In this document: piece after piece, positions 46,300-55,466 of the stretch
How positions within the stretch are numbered: position 1 is the stretch's first letter
Layout of the letters: each line of letters opens with the position of its first letter
Assembly (NCBI GenBank): GCA_947311845.1
Contig: CAMZMU010000107.1
Location: 14,489,949-14,553,948, forward strand
Direction of reading: 5' to 3'
From: Poa pratensis
Lineage: Eukaryota; Streptophyta; Magnoliopsida; Poales; Poaceae
Length of the DNA: 64,000 nucleotides
Notes under the pieces: model-generated
Databases searched by the model: none
What the model saw: only the letters and a program-made list of their open reading frames with translations
What the model was told of the DNA's origin: nothing
Program-made: the position numbers and the translations under genes

Positions 46300-47610
46300 T
46301 TATTTATAGTCACAACGTTCGCATGGCTCCTTATAATGCAGATGAATGTTCTGCAAAAACACTGCTCGCTCCATTACAAGCTTTATATAACTTATCAACT
46401 TTTCTTCCTTCTGAAATCCTTCAATGTCCAATAAATTTAAATTGTAATGCTTGAAATCTGATTCTTTCCACAGCACATTAGTCTTTTGAGCATTATCAGC
46501 GCATGAAAGCTTGTACCGTCCACATATATGACGTGATATCTTGAGATAAAAGCTATGGAGGGAAGGCGCGGCTTCAAGAAATAATAAAGTCCACTTAAGG
46601 TCACAGTCGGCGAAAATATCATACAGATGTACAACTTTCAGATTACTGAATACCGGGACTAGCTTTTTGGGATCTTCAGGTTGAAACCAAACCATTTCAT
46701 CATGGAAATCCAGATAAAGAGTTGTTATGCCACTGGTGTTAGACAGAAACCCACTCAATGTGAATGGCATCTGCCAAGACAATAGCGCGGAGGCAACTCT
46801 TATGTTATGAAGCCGGGGGACATAGCCAAATAGTAGTGGAGATTTAGTGGATAACCAGGTATCATAGAACAGACGAGCCAAGAGCGGGAGACAGACCAAC
46901 TCAACTTGTGAGAAGTAACATTTGATCAACTCCAGCGCCACAAGCTGGGAGCCAGGTGCATCTATCTTCAGTACAGAATGTAGCTGGCTCAGTTTACACG
47001 AGTGCAGGCAAAGGGACTGCAGCTTGTCGCATGCATTCAAGATGGTTTGCATGTCTGTTTCACCAAATTGCAGTCTACGCAGAGTGATGCTTGTAAGCAA
47101 TCTAAATGTTTTGGGGCAGGCATCTAAGAGAGACATGAAGCGTCGGCCAAATGACATCACGCGCTCCTCAGTGCATCTTGTACCTCTGATCTCGGGCCAT
47201 ATGTTGAACTCCAGAAACTCTATATTCCTACTCTGAGCGGCAGCATTGCCAACAGCCTGCCCAATGGAGTGCAGGTGACATGGGTCCGCGAGGTAGAAGA
47301 TGAGGCGGAGATCCTTGATGGCACTTGTCGATGCCAGCAACTTCTTCGTTGCTTCACAGTACGAAGCCATCACTTTACCCATTGCGCGAGTCTCAGAGCG
47401 TTGCAGGAACTCATCGACATGGAAAACTAGGCGTGAGAGTGTGAGCGGGAGGTGTCTCCACCGCCTTGACAGGGTGCTGGTCTGCATTGCATTGCGCAAA
47501 TACAAACGTTCAAGGATGTTGAGAAGGATGTCATCAGGTAGCGCACTGAGCCTATCTTCTTCTTCTTCAGCTTGACTTTCATTGATATCAGACGGTAGAT
47601 CCGTAGGCAC
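46300..47610 (-). CDS. F-box/LRR protein, start codon unresolved
   Basis: An uninterrupted 436-codon frame ends at TAA 46300-46302. The F-box is at residues about 18-60 (EDRLSALPDDILLNILERLY, then LSRRWRHLPLTLSRL), followed by LRR-like repeats (LTSITLRRLQF, LQSLCLHSCKL, LVALELIKCYF) and a C-terminal region with LNLLDIEGFQKEEKL. It would act as the substrate receptor of an SCF ubiquitin ligase. The frame opens at GTG 47610. There is no ATG between it and an upstream in-frame TGA about 22 codons away, and the next ATG (47487) would remove most of the F-box. A good acceptor (CTTCTCAG) at about 47615 suggests a 5' exon, but a lost ATG is also possible. No other lesion is seen. Confidence 0.78.
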   Translation of the reverse strand: MPTDLPSDINESQAEEEEDRLSALPDDILLNILERLYLRNAMQTSTLSRRWRHLPLTLSRLVFHVDEFLQRSETRAMGKVMASYCEATKKLLASTSAIKDLRLIFYLADPCHLHSIGQAVGNAAAQSRNIEFLEFNIWPEIRGTRCTEERVMSFGRRFMSLLDACPKTFRLLTSITLRRLQFGETDMQTILNACDKLQSLCLHSCKLSQLHSVLKIDAPGSQLVALELIKCYFSQVELVCLPLLARLFYDTWLSTKSPLLFGYVPRLHNIRVASALLSWQMPFTLSGFLSNTSGITTLYLDFHDEMVWFQPEDPKKLVPVFSNLKVVHLYDIFADCDLKWTLLFLEAAPSLHSFYLKISRHICGRYKLSCADNAQKTNVLWKESDFKHYNLNLLDIEGFQKEEKLISYIKLVMERAVFLQNIHLHYKEPCERCDYK

Positions 47611-47615
47611 CCGCC

Positions 47616-48881
47616 TGAGAAGGACTTGCTGCTTCTTCTTCCAACAATCCGAGCTTTTCTTCTCTCAACAAAAAATGCCAGCTTTTTCAACCCGGAAACT
47701 GACAAAGCTTCCGTCGTCGGGTTTGGGGCGGCCAGACGCCGCCTTATGGGACGAAGGGAAGGTCGCCGGAGGTGGAATCGAGTGGCCCGCAATCCGGCGG
47801 CGTAGCGTGTTTGCTATAACCACGCTCTCCTTTTGGTTTGTTTGATTGATTGAACGAGCGTTACAAATATAAAGCGAAATCTAGGTTGAATCGGAGAGGA
47901 ACAGATATCCGATCGGGTTTTTGGCCGATTCCGATTCGAATCCCATTATCACGCGGCGGCGGCAGCAGCAGCAAGAAGAGGGGATTTGGACACATAACAG
48001 GGACCAGAGAGCACCTCATGACAGGGAAAACAGAGATTGATGGAAGAAAGGAAAAAAAATGGAGGGGAATAGGAGTTGTACTGCAGCCAGCTAGAAGAAC
48101 AGTTTGTCGGCGCGCGGTGCCAAACTAGAAGAAGAAGGCACCGCCACCGCCACGGGCCACGGCGGCACCGACGCGGCAACGTCAGCGAGTAGGAGCGGCA
48201 ACTGGCAGCGGTATTTGAAAGCAGAAACGGGGCGGTTTGCTGTTGGCAACGCCGGCCGTACACATCCGTCCAACTCGCGAGTCACCGACGCACTGACCAG
48301 CTAGGCCAGCGATGCAACGCGCCGTCTGTACGTACGCGCTGACTCTACGAGTCGATCCAAGGCTGGCTGCGGGCGTGGCGGTGCCGTCCGCTATTAATGT
48401 GCACGTTAATTAAGTTGGAGACCGGCAACAAGCAAGGCCTGCAAGTGCAAGAATGAGTAGACTTTGACTTTTCCGCGGAGGCAACGCAACGCAAATATGG
48501 AAACGGAATTTTAAAACGGAACATCGTATTCCGATGCAACCAGCAGGAGACGGAAATTCCATTTCCGATAATGTGGGAATTTATGTTTTTTGCTACGTAG
48601 TGTTTTCCGAATACAACAACAGACCGAGGAATTTTAGTAAGAACATTTAGCCACAACCCAATCTGAATTAAAAAAATAATAATGATCTGAAACGACCATG
48701 TTTAGGCTTTATGTATTTGCATATCATCTCTCTCTGAGTCGCTCCCAATTTGTCATTTCAATAACGCACGATAGTAGGTGTTTTCAATATTGCCAAAGTT
48801 AATAAACTATGCGCACTATATTATATAATACTATATTTTTTTTCTTGGGATTAGGAACTAGAATTCTTGGGCCTTATGTAG
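47616..48881. other. Upstream region of F-box gene 2 and intergenic sequence
   Basis: ORFs on both strands at 47580-48300 are GC-driven and overlap. A possible 5' exon of the F-box gene could lie here, but I found no ATG-led frame joining to it. Nothing else is recognised. Confidence 0.35.
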
Positions 48882-48883
48882 TA

Positions 48884-49006
48884 CTCCCTTCGTTCCAAAT
48901 TAGATGATTTTCATTTGTCCACATACGGATGTATCTAGACATGTTATAAGTATAGATACATCCACATTTGGACAAATGGAAATCATCTAATTTGGAATGG
49001 AGGGAA
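48884..49006. mobile_element. Stowaway MITE
   Basis: A 123-bp palindrome with ends CTCCCTTCGTTCCAAATTAG and (inverted) TTCCCTCCATTCCAAATTAG, flanked by TA at 48882-48883 and 49007-49008. The arms contain the ATGTATCTAGACATGTTATA and TATAGATACATCCACAT palindrome. Confidence 0.9.
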
Positions 49007-49008
49007 TA

Positions 49009-49515
49009 ATCCGTGTCAATCAGTTCCATCCGTATTCGTAATTTTTCATCCCTAGTATACGTATGTGCCGAGCAAACTTTATTCATTCTCGCCACGAAGT
49101 TTCACGGTGCCACAAATTCCTCATCGCACAAGCAAAATAAACTTTGGGCAGCTCGCGCGCATGTCAATTGAATCGATCTAGGCAGACGGCTTCTTTTTGG
49201 GCGCTTGGTCGGGGTCTTGCGCAAAACCAGAGAGGTGGTCTCTGGCTTTCCTTGGAACCAGGACGGAAAGTGTCAAATCTTGCGGTGCACGGCCACGCAG
49301 CAGAGAGAGAGAGACCAATTCCGCAGAAAACACCAGGGGACGACGAAGACGGAATCTCATCGAAAACATTTTCGCTCCTAGCAGCTTCGTGACCTGCTCG
49401 GAAGCTCTACTCCTAGTACTTCGCTGTCCCAGCTTGACGGTTTTTTTTTAACGACTAGCATGACGTTTTTGTTTTGTAATCGGTCGAGTATTAACCCTTC
49501 TGTACCATCTCGTTT
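49009..49515. other. No gene seen
   Basis: Sequence upstream of segmental copy A1. It does not match the B segment found before copy A2. Confidence 0.4.
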
Positions 49516-50140
49516 CTATCGTCCCACCAAGAGCGATACCTGTGTATTCTGTACCCCTAAAATCAAACAGCGCGCTGTCAAGAACATAAGTGCTGACTGA
49601 GGCCATTTCTTATGCTGCTCCGGTACTTGGTCTCTCCGTCGTCACCAACACAGCGGTTTGTCTGCCCGTCCTCCTGCCGGCAGGTGCAGTGCAACTGTGC
49701 AAGTGCACCAGCGCACGAACACACTCAACATCGCAAACAAAGTCAAAATCATCGAGGAAAGCAACCCGAGAAGAGGCGAGAATGGAGCGAAATTCCCAAC
49801 CAAACCGAAGGGATATGAATATGAATATCCCTCTCACTCTCATCGCACGCCATCCCAGATCCCGGGCCGGAAGCTTCCAAAAAGACATCTTTACCAAGAA
49901 AAAAAAGAAAGTTATTACAAAAGGAAAAAAAGCGAGTAAAAAAGAACAGAAAACAAAGCCATGCATGGCTACCGTACTCACTTTGCCGGCGCGAGGAACA
50001 GCCCGGCCCGCCCGTGCGCACGCGCCGCCAGCACGGAACCAGCCAAGCGCGCCATCGCCATGGCGATCGCATCGCAACTCCGCCACGGTTCCCCTGCAAC
50101 CTCCACGAAACTCCCCCACGACGACGCCTGACCCACGTCG

Positions 50141-50148
50141 TATATATT
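50141..50148 (+). promoter_or_regulatory. TATA box of gene copy 1
   Basis: TATATATT preceded by CCCACGTCG, about 130 bp upstream of the ATG. The same arrangement is kept in copy 2. The ACGT core next to it could be a G-box or ABRE-like element. Confidence 0.5.
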
Positions 50149-50275
50149 GCCCGCACGCTCCCCCTGACGCACAACCAACAACGACGACAACTACTCTACC
50201 TGTGTGATCGAACTGGCCGTAACATCATCGATCCAAGCTAGCTTTCATCCATCCGATCCTCTTGGCGCGCGAGAA

Positions 50276-50778
50276 ATGGTGATGGGCAAGAAGCCTAACA
50301 AGGCGGCAGACGGCGGCGCGCGGTGCCGGCGGCACCGGCGGCAGGGGGCGGCGGCGTGTGCCCGCTCTGCCTGCGGGAGCGCCTGTCCCGCCTCTCGCTC
50401 TCCACGTCGCTGCCGTCCGTCGTCGTCGCGCGTGAGCAGGCTGTAGCTGCTGCTGCTTGTGCCTCTGCCTCCTGCTCGGACTCCGAGGCGTCGTCGACGG
50501 AGGCGTCCAGCGGCGCCTCGTCGGGGTCTGCCAGCCCCAGGTTCCACCGGGAGATGAGGCGCGCCGCGAGGCCGTCGCTGCTGATGAGGCACGAGAGGGT
50601 GGTGGCCGTGGACGGCGACGGGGTGGTGAGAAGAAGGAAGAAGGAGAGCTCCACGAGCTTCTGGACGAAGCTGCTGCGTGCGGCGACCGGGGGAGGAGGA
50701 GGCAAGAAGGACGGGTGCTCGGTGGCGCACTCCAAGACGGTGGAGACGAGCACCGCGACCAAGTGGATCATGTTCTGA
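50276..50778 (+). pseudogene. Copy 1 of a small Cys/His-motif protein gene, frameshifted
   Basis: ATG 50276 starts MVMGKKPNKAADGGARCRRH, as in copy 2. After about 26-29 codons one G is missing (GGCGGCGGCGTGTG here, GGCGGCGGGCGTGTG in copy 2, at about 50350-50356), and the frame ends near 50446. The rest stays open in another frame (VCPLCLRERLSRLSLSTSLP to the C-terminal ATKWIMF, stop at 50778) and is very close to copy 2, including in-frame length changes in the Ala tract. A conserved downstream frame suggests the shift is recent or a sequence error. Confidence 0.75.
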
Positions 50779-51102
50779 GCTAGCGCATGCGCGTTGCATA
50801 ATTGGATTGCACGTCCCTTGATCAAATCTAGCTCTGCTCTGCCTGTTTGTGTGGCATTCTTTTTCTTGGTTCATTTCGTTGTTTGTTAATTTTGAACCTT
50901 TGGTAGTATTTGGACTGATAACCTTAGCCGATAAATTTCGATGCTCTGTACAGATTTCAAGGATGTTTGCATGACTTGACCGATATTTGGTTAGCTTTTA
51001 ATTTGCTCCGGAATATGCCGAAGTCGTTCTTGGATAATCTTTGCTATACGACGATGCCATTTACAGATCAAGCTGCCGCGCGAGTACTAGTCAAAAGCTT
51101 CC

Positions 51103-51454
51103 TGTATCAGCCAAGTCAATGTTTTTCCTTGACAGGCACGCATTCGCGCAAACGACGCCCTTCAACACATGCCTAGAATCGATGAAGACCGTGATTAAAA
51201 CCGTGAAGTCTCGCGAAGAGTCGTGATTTGAATCTTGGCAAGCAGTCCAGCACTCACAGCTCCATAGCATTGGGGCAAAATGATCCTAGTTTCGCATCTG
51301 TGCACCGCCCACACCAAGAGTTGCCCCCTTGCGAAATTCGTAACACTAGGTGCTGTATAGGGCATTCCTTCAAAACAAAAAATCTGGACAGCACTCAATT
51401 CTATTGTTCCCCGTTTACTATGCAATTTGGTTTTACTTTTGGATGTGCCTGGGC
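51103..51454. repeat. Segment B1 of the duplication
   Basis: It aligns with 54597-54924. Shared text includes GGCACGCATTCGCGCAAACG and CTCACAGCTCCATAGCA. It lies 34 bp after A1 and just before A2. Confidence 0.85.
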
Positions 51455-52139
51455 TTAGAAACACTAGTGTCTACCGTTCCACTAAAAGCGATATTTTTGT
51501 ATTTTGTACCCTTCAATCAAATAGCGCACTGTCAAGAACATAAGTGCCGATTGAGGCCATTTCATATGCTGCTCCGGCGCTTGGTGTCTCCGTCACCAAC
51601 ACTGCGTTTTTTCTGCTCGTCCTCCCACCGGCAGGTGCAGTGCAAGTGCAACAGTGCACAAACACACTCAACACTCAACATCATGGCTTTCCCTCACCAG
51701 TGTCGACCCTATTGGCACATTTCCTAGCTTCCTCGCAAACAAGTCAAAATCATCGAGGAAAGCAACCCGAGAAGAGGCGAGAATGGAGCGAAATTCCCAA
51801 CCAAACCGATGGATATGAATATGAATATCCCTCTCACTCTCATCGCACGCCATCCCAGATCCCGGGTCGGAAGCTTCCAAAAAGACCTCTTTACCAAGAA
51901 AAATAAAAGAAAGTTCTTACAAAAGTAGCCAAAAAAGAACAGAAAACAAAGCCGAGCATGGCTACCGTACTCACTTTGCCGGTGCGAGGAACAGCCCGGC
52001 CCGCCCGTGCGCACGCGCCGCCAGCACGGAACCAGCCAAGCGCGCCATCGCCATGGCGATCGCATCGCAACTCCGCCACGGTTCCCCTGCAACCTCCACG
52101 AAACTCCCCCACAACGACGCCTGACCTTACCCACGTCGT

Positions 52140-52148
52140 ATATATATT
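52140..52148 (+). promoter_or_regulatory. TATA box of gene copy 2
   Basis: ATATATATT after CCCACGTCGT, about 75 bp upstream of the ATG at 52217. Copy 1 carries the same element, but its leader is longer by about 55 bp. Confidence 0.5.
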
Positions 52149-52216
52149 GCCCGCACGCTCCCCCTGACGCACAACCAACAACGACGAGAACTACTCTACC
52201 TACGTGCTCGCGCAAA

Positions 52217-52732
52217 ATGGTGATGGGCAAGAAGTCGAACAGGGCGGCCGACGGCGGCGCGCGGTGCCGGCGGCACCGGCGGCATGGGGCGGCGGGCGTG
52301 TGCCCGCTCTGCCTGCGGGAGCGCCTGTCCCGCCTATCTCTCTCCACGTCGCTGCCGTCCGTCGTCGTCGCGCGTGCGGAGGAAGCAGCATCAGCAGCTG
52401 CTGCTGCTGCTGCTGCGTCTGCCTCCTACTCGGACTCGGACGCGTCGTCGACGGAGGCGTCCAGCGGCGCGTCGTCGGGGTCTGCCAGCCCCAGGTTCCA
52501 CCGGGAGATGAGGCGCGCCGCGAGGCCGTCGCTGCTGATGAGGCACGAGCGGGTGGTGGCCGTGGACGGCGACGGGGTGATGAGAAGAAGGAAGAAGGAG
52601 AGGTCCACGAACTTCTGGACGAAGCTGCTGCGTGCGGCGACGGGAGGGGGAGCCAAGAAGGAGGACGGGTGCTCGGTGGCGCACTCCAAGACGATGGAGA
52701 CGAGCGCCGCGACCAAGTGGATCGTGTTCTGA
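52217..52732 (+). CDS. Small plant protein with OCTOPUS-like Cys/His N-terminal motif (copy 2, intact)
   Basis: A single-exon ORF of 171 codons. The N-terminus is basic (MVMGKKSNRAADGGARCRRH) and leads to GVCPLCLRERLSRLS. The spacing Cys-X2-His...Cys-Pro-X-Cys-Leu-X-Glu-Arg-Leu resembles the N-terminal motif of OCTOPUS/DUF740-type plant proteins, which are membrane-associated polarity factors, but this protein is much shorter and lacks their later regions. An Ala tract, then a Ser/Asp/Glu-rich stretch (SDSDASSTEASSGASSGSAS), precede FHREMRRAARPSLLMRHERV and a C-terminal FWTKLLRAATGG block. No signal peptide or membrane segment is seen. Function unknown; the motif link is inference. The open frame next to a frameshifted copy 1 suggests this is the working copy. 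Confidence 0.8.
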   Translation: MVMGKKSNRAADGGARCRRHRRHGAAGVCPLCLRERLSRLSLSTSLPSVVVARAEEAASAAAAAAAASASYSDSDASSTEASSGASSGSASPRFHREMRRAARPSLLMRHERVVAVDGDGVMRRRKKERSTNFWTKLLRAATGGGAKKEDGCSVAHSKTMETSAATKWIVF

Positions 52733-52927
52733 GCCCATGCGAGTTGCACGTCCCTTGATTAAAATCTAGCTCTATTTGTGTAGGATTCTCTCTTTTTGTT
52801 GGTTCATTTCGTTGTTCTCTGGTTACATGACTTGACCGATATTCGCTGGTTAGCTATAATTTTCTTCGGAAGACACCGAAGTTGTTCATGGATAATCTTG
52901 CTATACACGACGATGGCATTTACAGAT

Positions 52928-54596
52928 GGAGAACAAGTCAGGGAAATGGCTACTTTACTACTCATAGTAATTAAGCACGTGCACATGGACGTCACATATA
53001 AATATATAAATGTATGATGTATATAAACGTAGTTGTCAAAGTTCTAGAGGAAAAAATCAGCTTAAAATAAACTAAAGAATCATTATCAAATTGCTATAAA
53101 AATCGAATAGCAGAAAAATTATCAATTATGAAATGCAGATCCATCAGTTTCATTTCATAACCTGGTTTAACTCTAAAATATGCACTAACTCGTGGGCAAC
53201 TATGTAGCAGCAGACTCCAGCTAAGTGAATGAAGGCGGAACTAAAAAATAAATTCAAAGTAATTTGCTCTTTACTGACTTTGACGGCATGAATATTGATC
53301 TAATGCTTCAGTAAAATGCATTGATTAAATATCACGTGCATGAATAGTGTCATTCTTGTTACAAGCACCCTCAAGACTGCAGCGACATACTTACATAGAT
53401 AGCTACTATGAGAATAACTGTGCAAAAATTATATTGCTCTAGCACTACATGCACAGCTCATTGTAACACGAGCAGTTCGGAGGTTCATACACAACTTGAC
53501 TCATATTAAAGCTTCCATATTAGTGATAGAAAATCATGCAAAAATTCTCCATGAACCACCAATGTAAGTATATCATGTATATGGACCAAACATATTTTGT
53601 TATTCCTTATTAAAATGAACAAGAAAAGGATTTGTTCATGACAAAAACCTGAGCTTTTGCTATATCACGACAATAAGTAATAAGCGTACCTGTGTAATTA
53701 CACTATAAGAGGAGTACGATGTCGGTGTCCTCGGTCTTCCTGTCCTGCTTTCCCTGCATGACCGGATACCACTATTACCAAGAAAACACAGCACCTCCAA
53801 TCTTTTAATTCTATCATATGTACACATAATAAAACTTCCGGTCTGATTGCCCAAGTATCTATCAGGAAGGCTCCATGATCATAGTACACGATCGGCTTTG
53901 TGCTACACGATCAGTCGTATAACTGGTTAGGAACGAACCTCCATTGCACGTGAAAAGACACTGCGCACGGTCGACGGACAACAGTTCGTAAACAATCTTC
54001 ATGCTTCGTCACCAGCCTAGGCGGTGGCTGATTAGGTCCCGAGGATTCATACTTTCAGAGAAGCAGGCGGCAAGTGCTAAGGCGATTTGTCCAGGAAGGC
54101 CGCGAGAGTGGCTGCGTCACGGAGCTGGGGGCGTCGTCGTCGCTGTGGTATGGTCCTCCAGCGCCCGGGCGCTGGCGAGATGGTCGTGGTGGCACGGCAG
54201 CGTGCTTGCAGGGGCGCTAGGCATGGCGGCGTGGCGACGGCGTCTGCATGATGGCAGGGGCGCGCGGGCGGCGACGGCGTCCGCCTGATGGCAGGGCGCT
54301 TGGCGCGGCGGTGGCGTATGCCGCGTGATGAGAGAGATTTTGATTAGTTGCTTTGCGTGATTAGTGGATATTTTTTGTTTCCGCGTGAAACTGGCTAGTC
54401 ATAATCAATTAGCGGATGATCCAATAGAACATGAGCAATTAGCGGGGTATAATGGCAGGGCATCGGTGTAAACCGTGGATTGGGGATGTGCTCAGTCAGG
54501 CTGACCACGGGTATGACCTCAACCGTAGGATATGTTGGTTAATGGTCGAGATTGTTTGGATCAACCCCTTCTCTCCCTTTTTATATTAGTGGTGAT
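52928..54596. mobile_element. 1.67-kb insertion between A2 and B2, identity unknown
   Basis: In the sister unit A1 and B1 are only 34 bp apart; here 1,669 bp separate A2 from B2. The inserted stretch is AT-rich at first, with a GC-rich part at 54040-54330, and ends near CTCTCCCTTTTTATATTAGT. No terminal inverted repeats or transposase were recognised, and ORFs are short (longest 95 codons at 54001-54288). It could be a non-autonomous transposon (for example Helitron-like) or other inserted DNA. Confidence 0.5.
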
Positions 54597-54924
54597 GTAT
54601 GAGTCGAGTCAATGTTATTTCCTTGTCAGGCACGCATTCGCGCAAACGACACCCTCAAACACATGTCTGGAATCGATAAAGACCGTGCAAAACCGCGAGT
54701 CTCGCAAAAGCTTTTACACGGTCGTGACTCACAGCTCCATAGCACTGGGGCAAAATGATCCTATTTTCACATCTGTCCACCACCCGCACCAAGAGTTGGC
54801 CCTTGCGAATTCATATTACTTGTTGCTGTATAAAGCATTCTTTGAAACAAAAATAATGCAAATTACTTTGAGAGTTTTCGTTACGATGCAATTTGGTTGG
54901 TTTTACTTTTGGATGTGCCTGGGC
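54597..54924. repeat. Segment B2 of the duplication
   Basis: Aligned with B1 (51103-51454) from GTATGAGTCGAGTCAATG to GGATGTGCCTGGGC. It shows that the original duplication included A and B together. No third gene copy follows. Confidence 0.85.
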
Positions 54925-55466
54925 GACCAAGGACCTACCTAAAAAATGGGCATATCTTCACTCAGCGTAACAGAACATAAACCGGGTAGTGCAAGCTAGA
55001 TGTTCCGCAAAAAACTCTTGTGCATTTTCTTTTTTCCATTTAATAATAACACCTTAGATCAGTCAGATGTTTTCAACGCGCATCATACATCGTATGCATA
55101 CTTACAGCTTAAACTCGTCAACCTCAAGTATGAATCGCTCATCTCCAGTACAGATTCGACATTTCACAAGTAAAAAAAATGTCAACAATGCCTAATCCTG
55201 CATAGTGTGTAAAGCAGAAAGGTGCCGTACGGTCAGGCTCCCATGATCTGTGTTGGGAGAATCAGCAGTCCTTTCTGCAGAGGCCGTCATCATGTCATGC
55301 TTTCATGCTGCAGCTTTCCAGATGGGCAGGGGTCTCGAGCTTCCACGAAGCACACCGAAACCAATCATCTGATCTATACATCCTGTATTTCTTCTACTAG
55401 CTAATGTCACCGAATCCTTTAATTTCCTGAGTTCAATATTCTAACTTCTAAGAGAAACCCAATGGA
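54925..55466. other. Downstream flank of the LMBR1-domain gene
   Basis: No gene recognised. The part nearest 55467 should be 3' UTR of the minus-strand gene. Confidence 0.4.

Larger units (their letters stand above)
49516..51068 (+). repeat. Segmental duplication copy A1
   Basis: It aligns along its length with 51471-52927, including promoter, coding region and 3' flank. Start (CTATCGTCCCACCAAGAGCG against CTACCGTTCCACTAAAAGCG) and end (CATTTACAGAT in both) define the unit. It holds the frameshifted gene copy. Confidence 0.88.
51471..52927 (+). repeat. Segmental duplication copy A2
   Basis: Second copy of the unit, with the same gene and promoter. It is shorter than A1, mainly in the flanking regions. 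Large stretches of the promoter are nearly identical to A1 (for example around 49740-49870 and 51750-51880). Confidence 0.88.
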
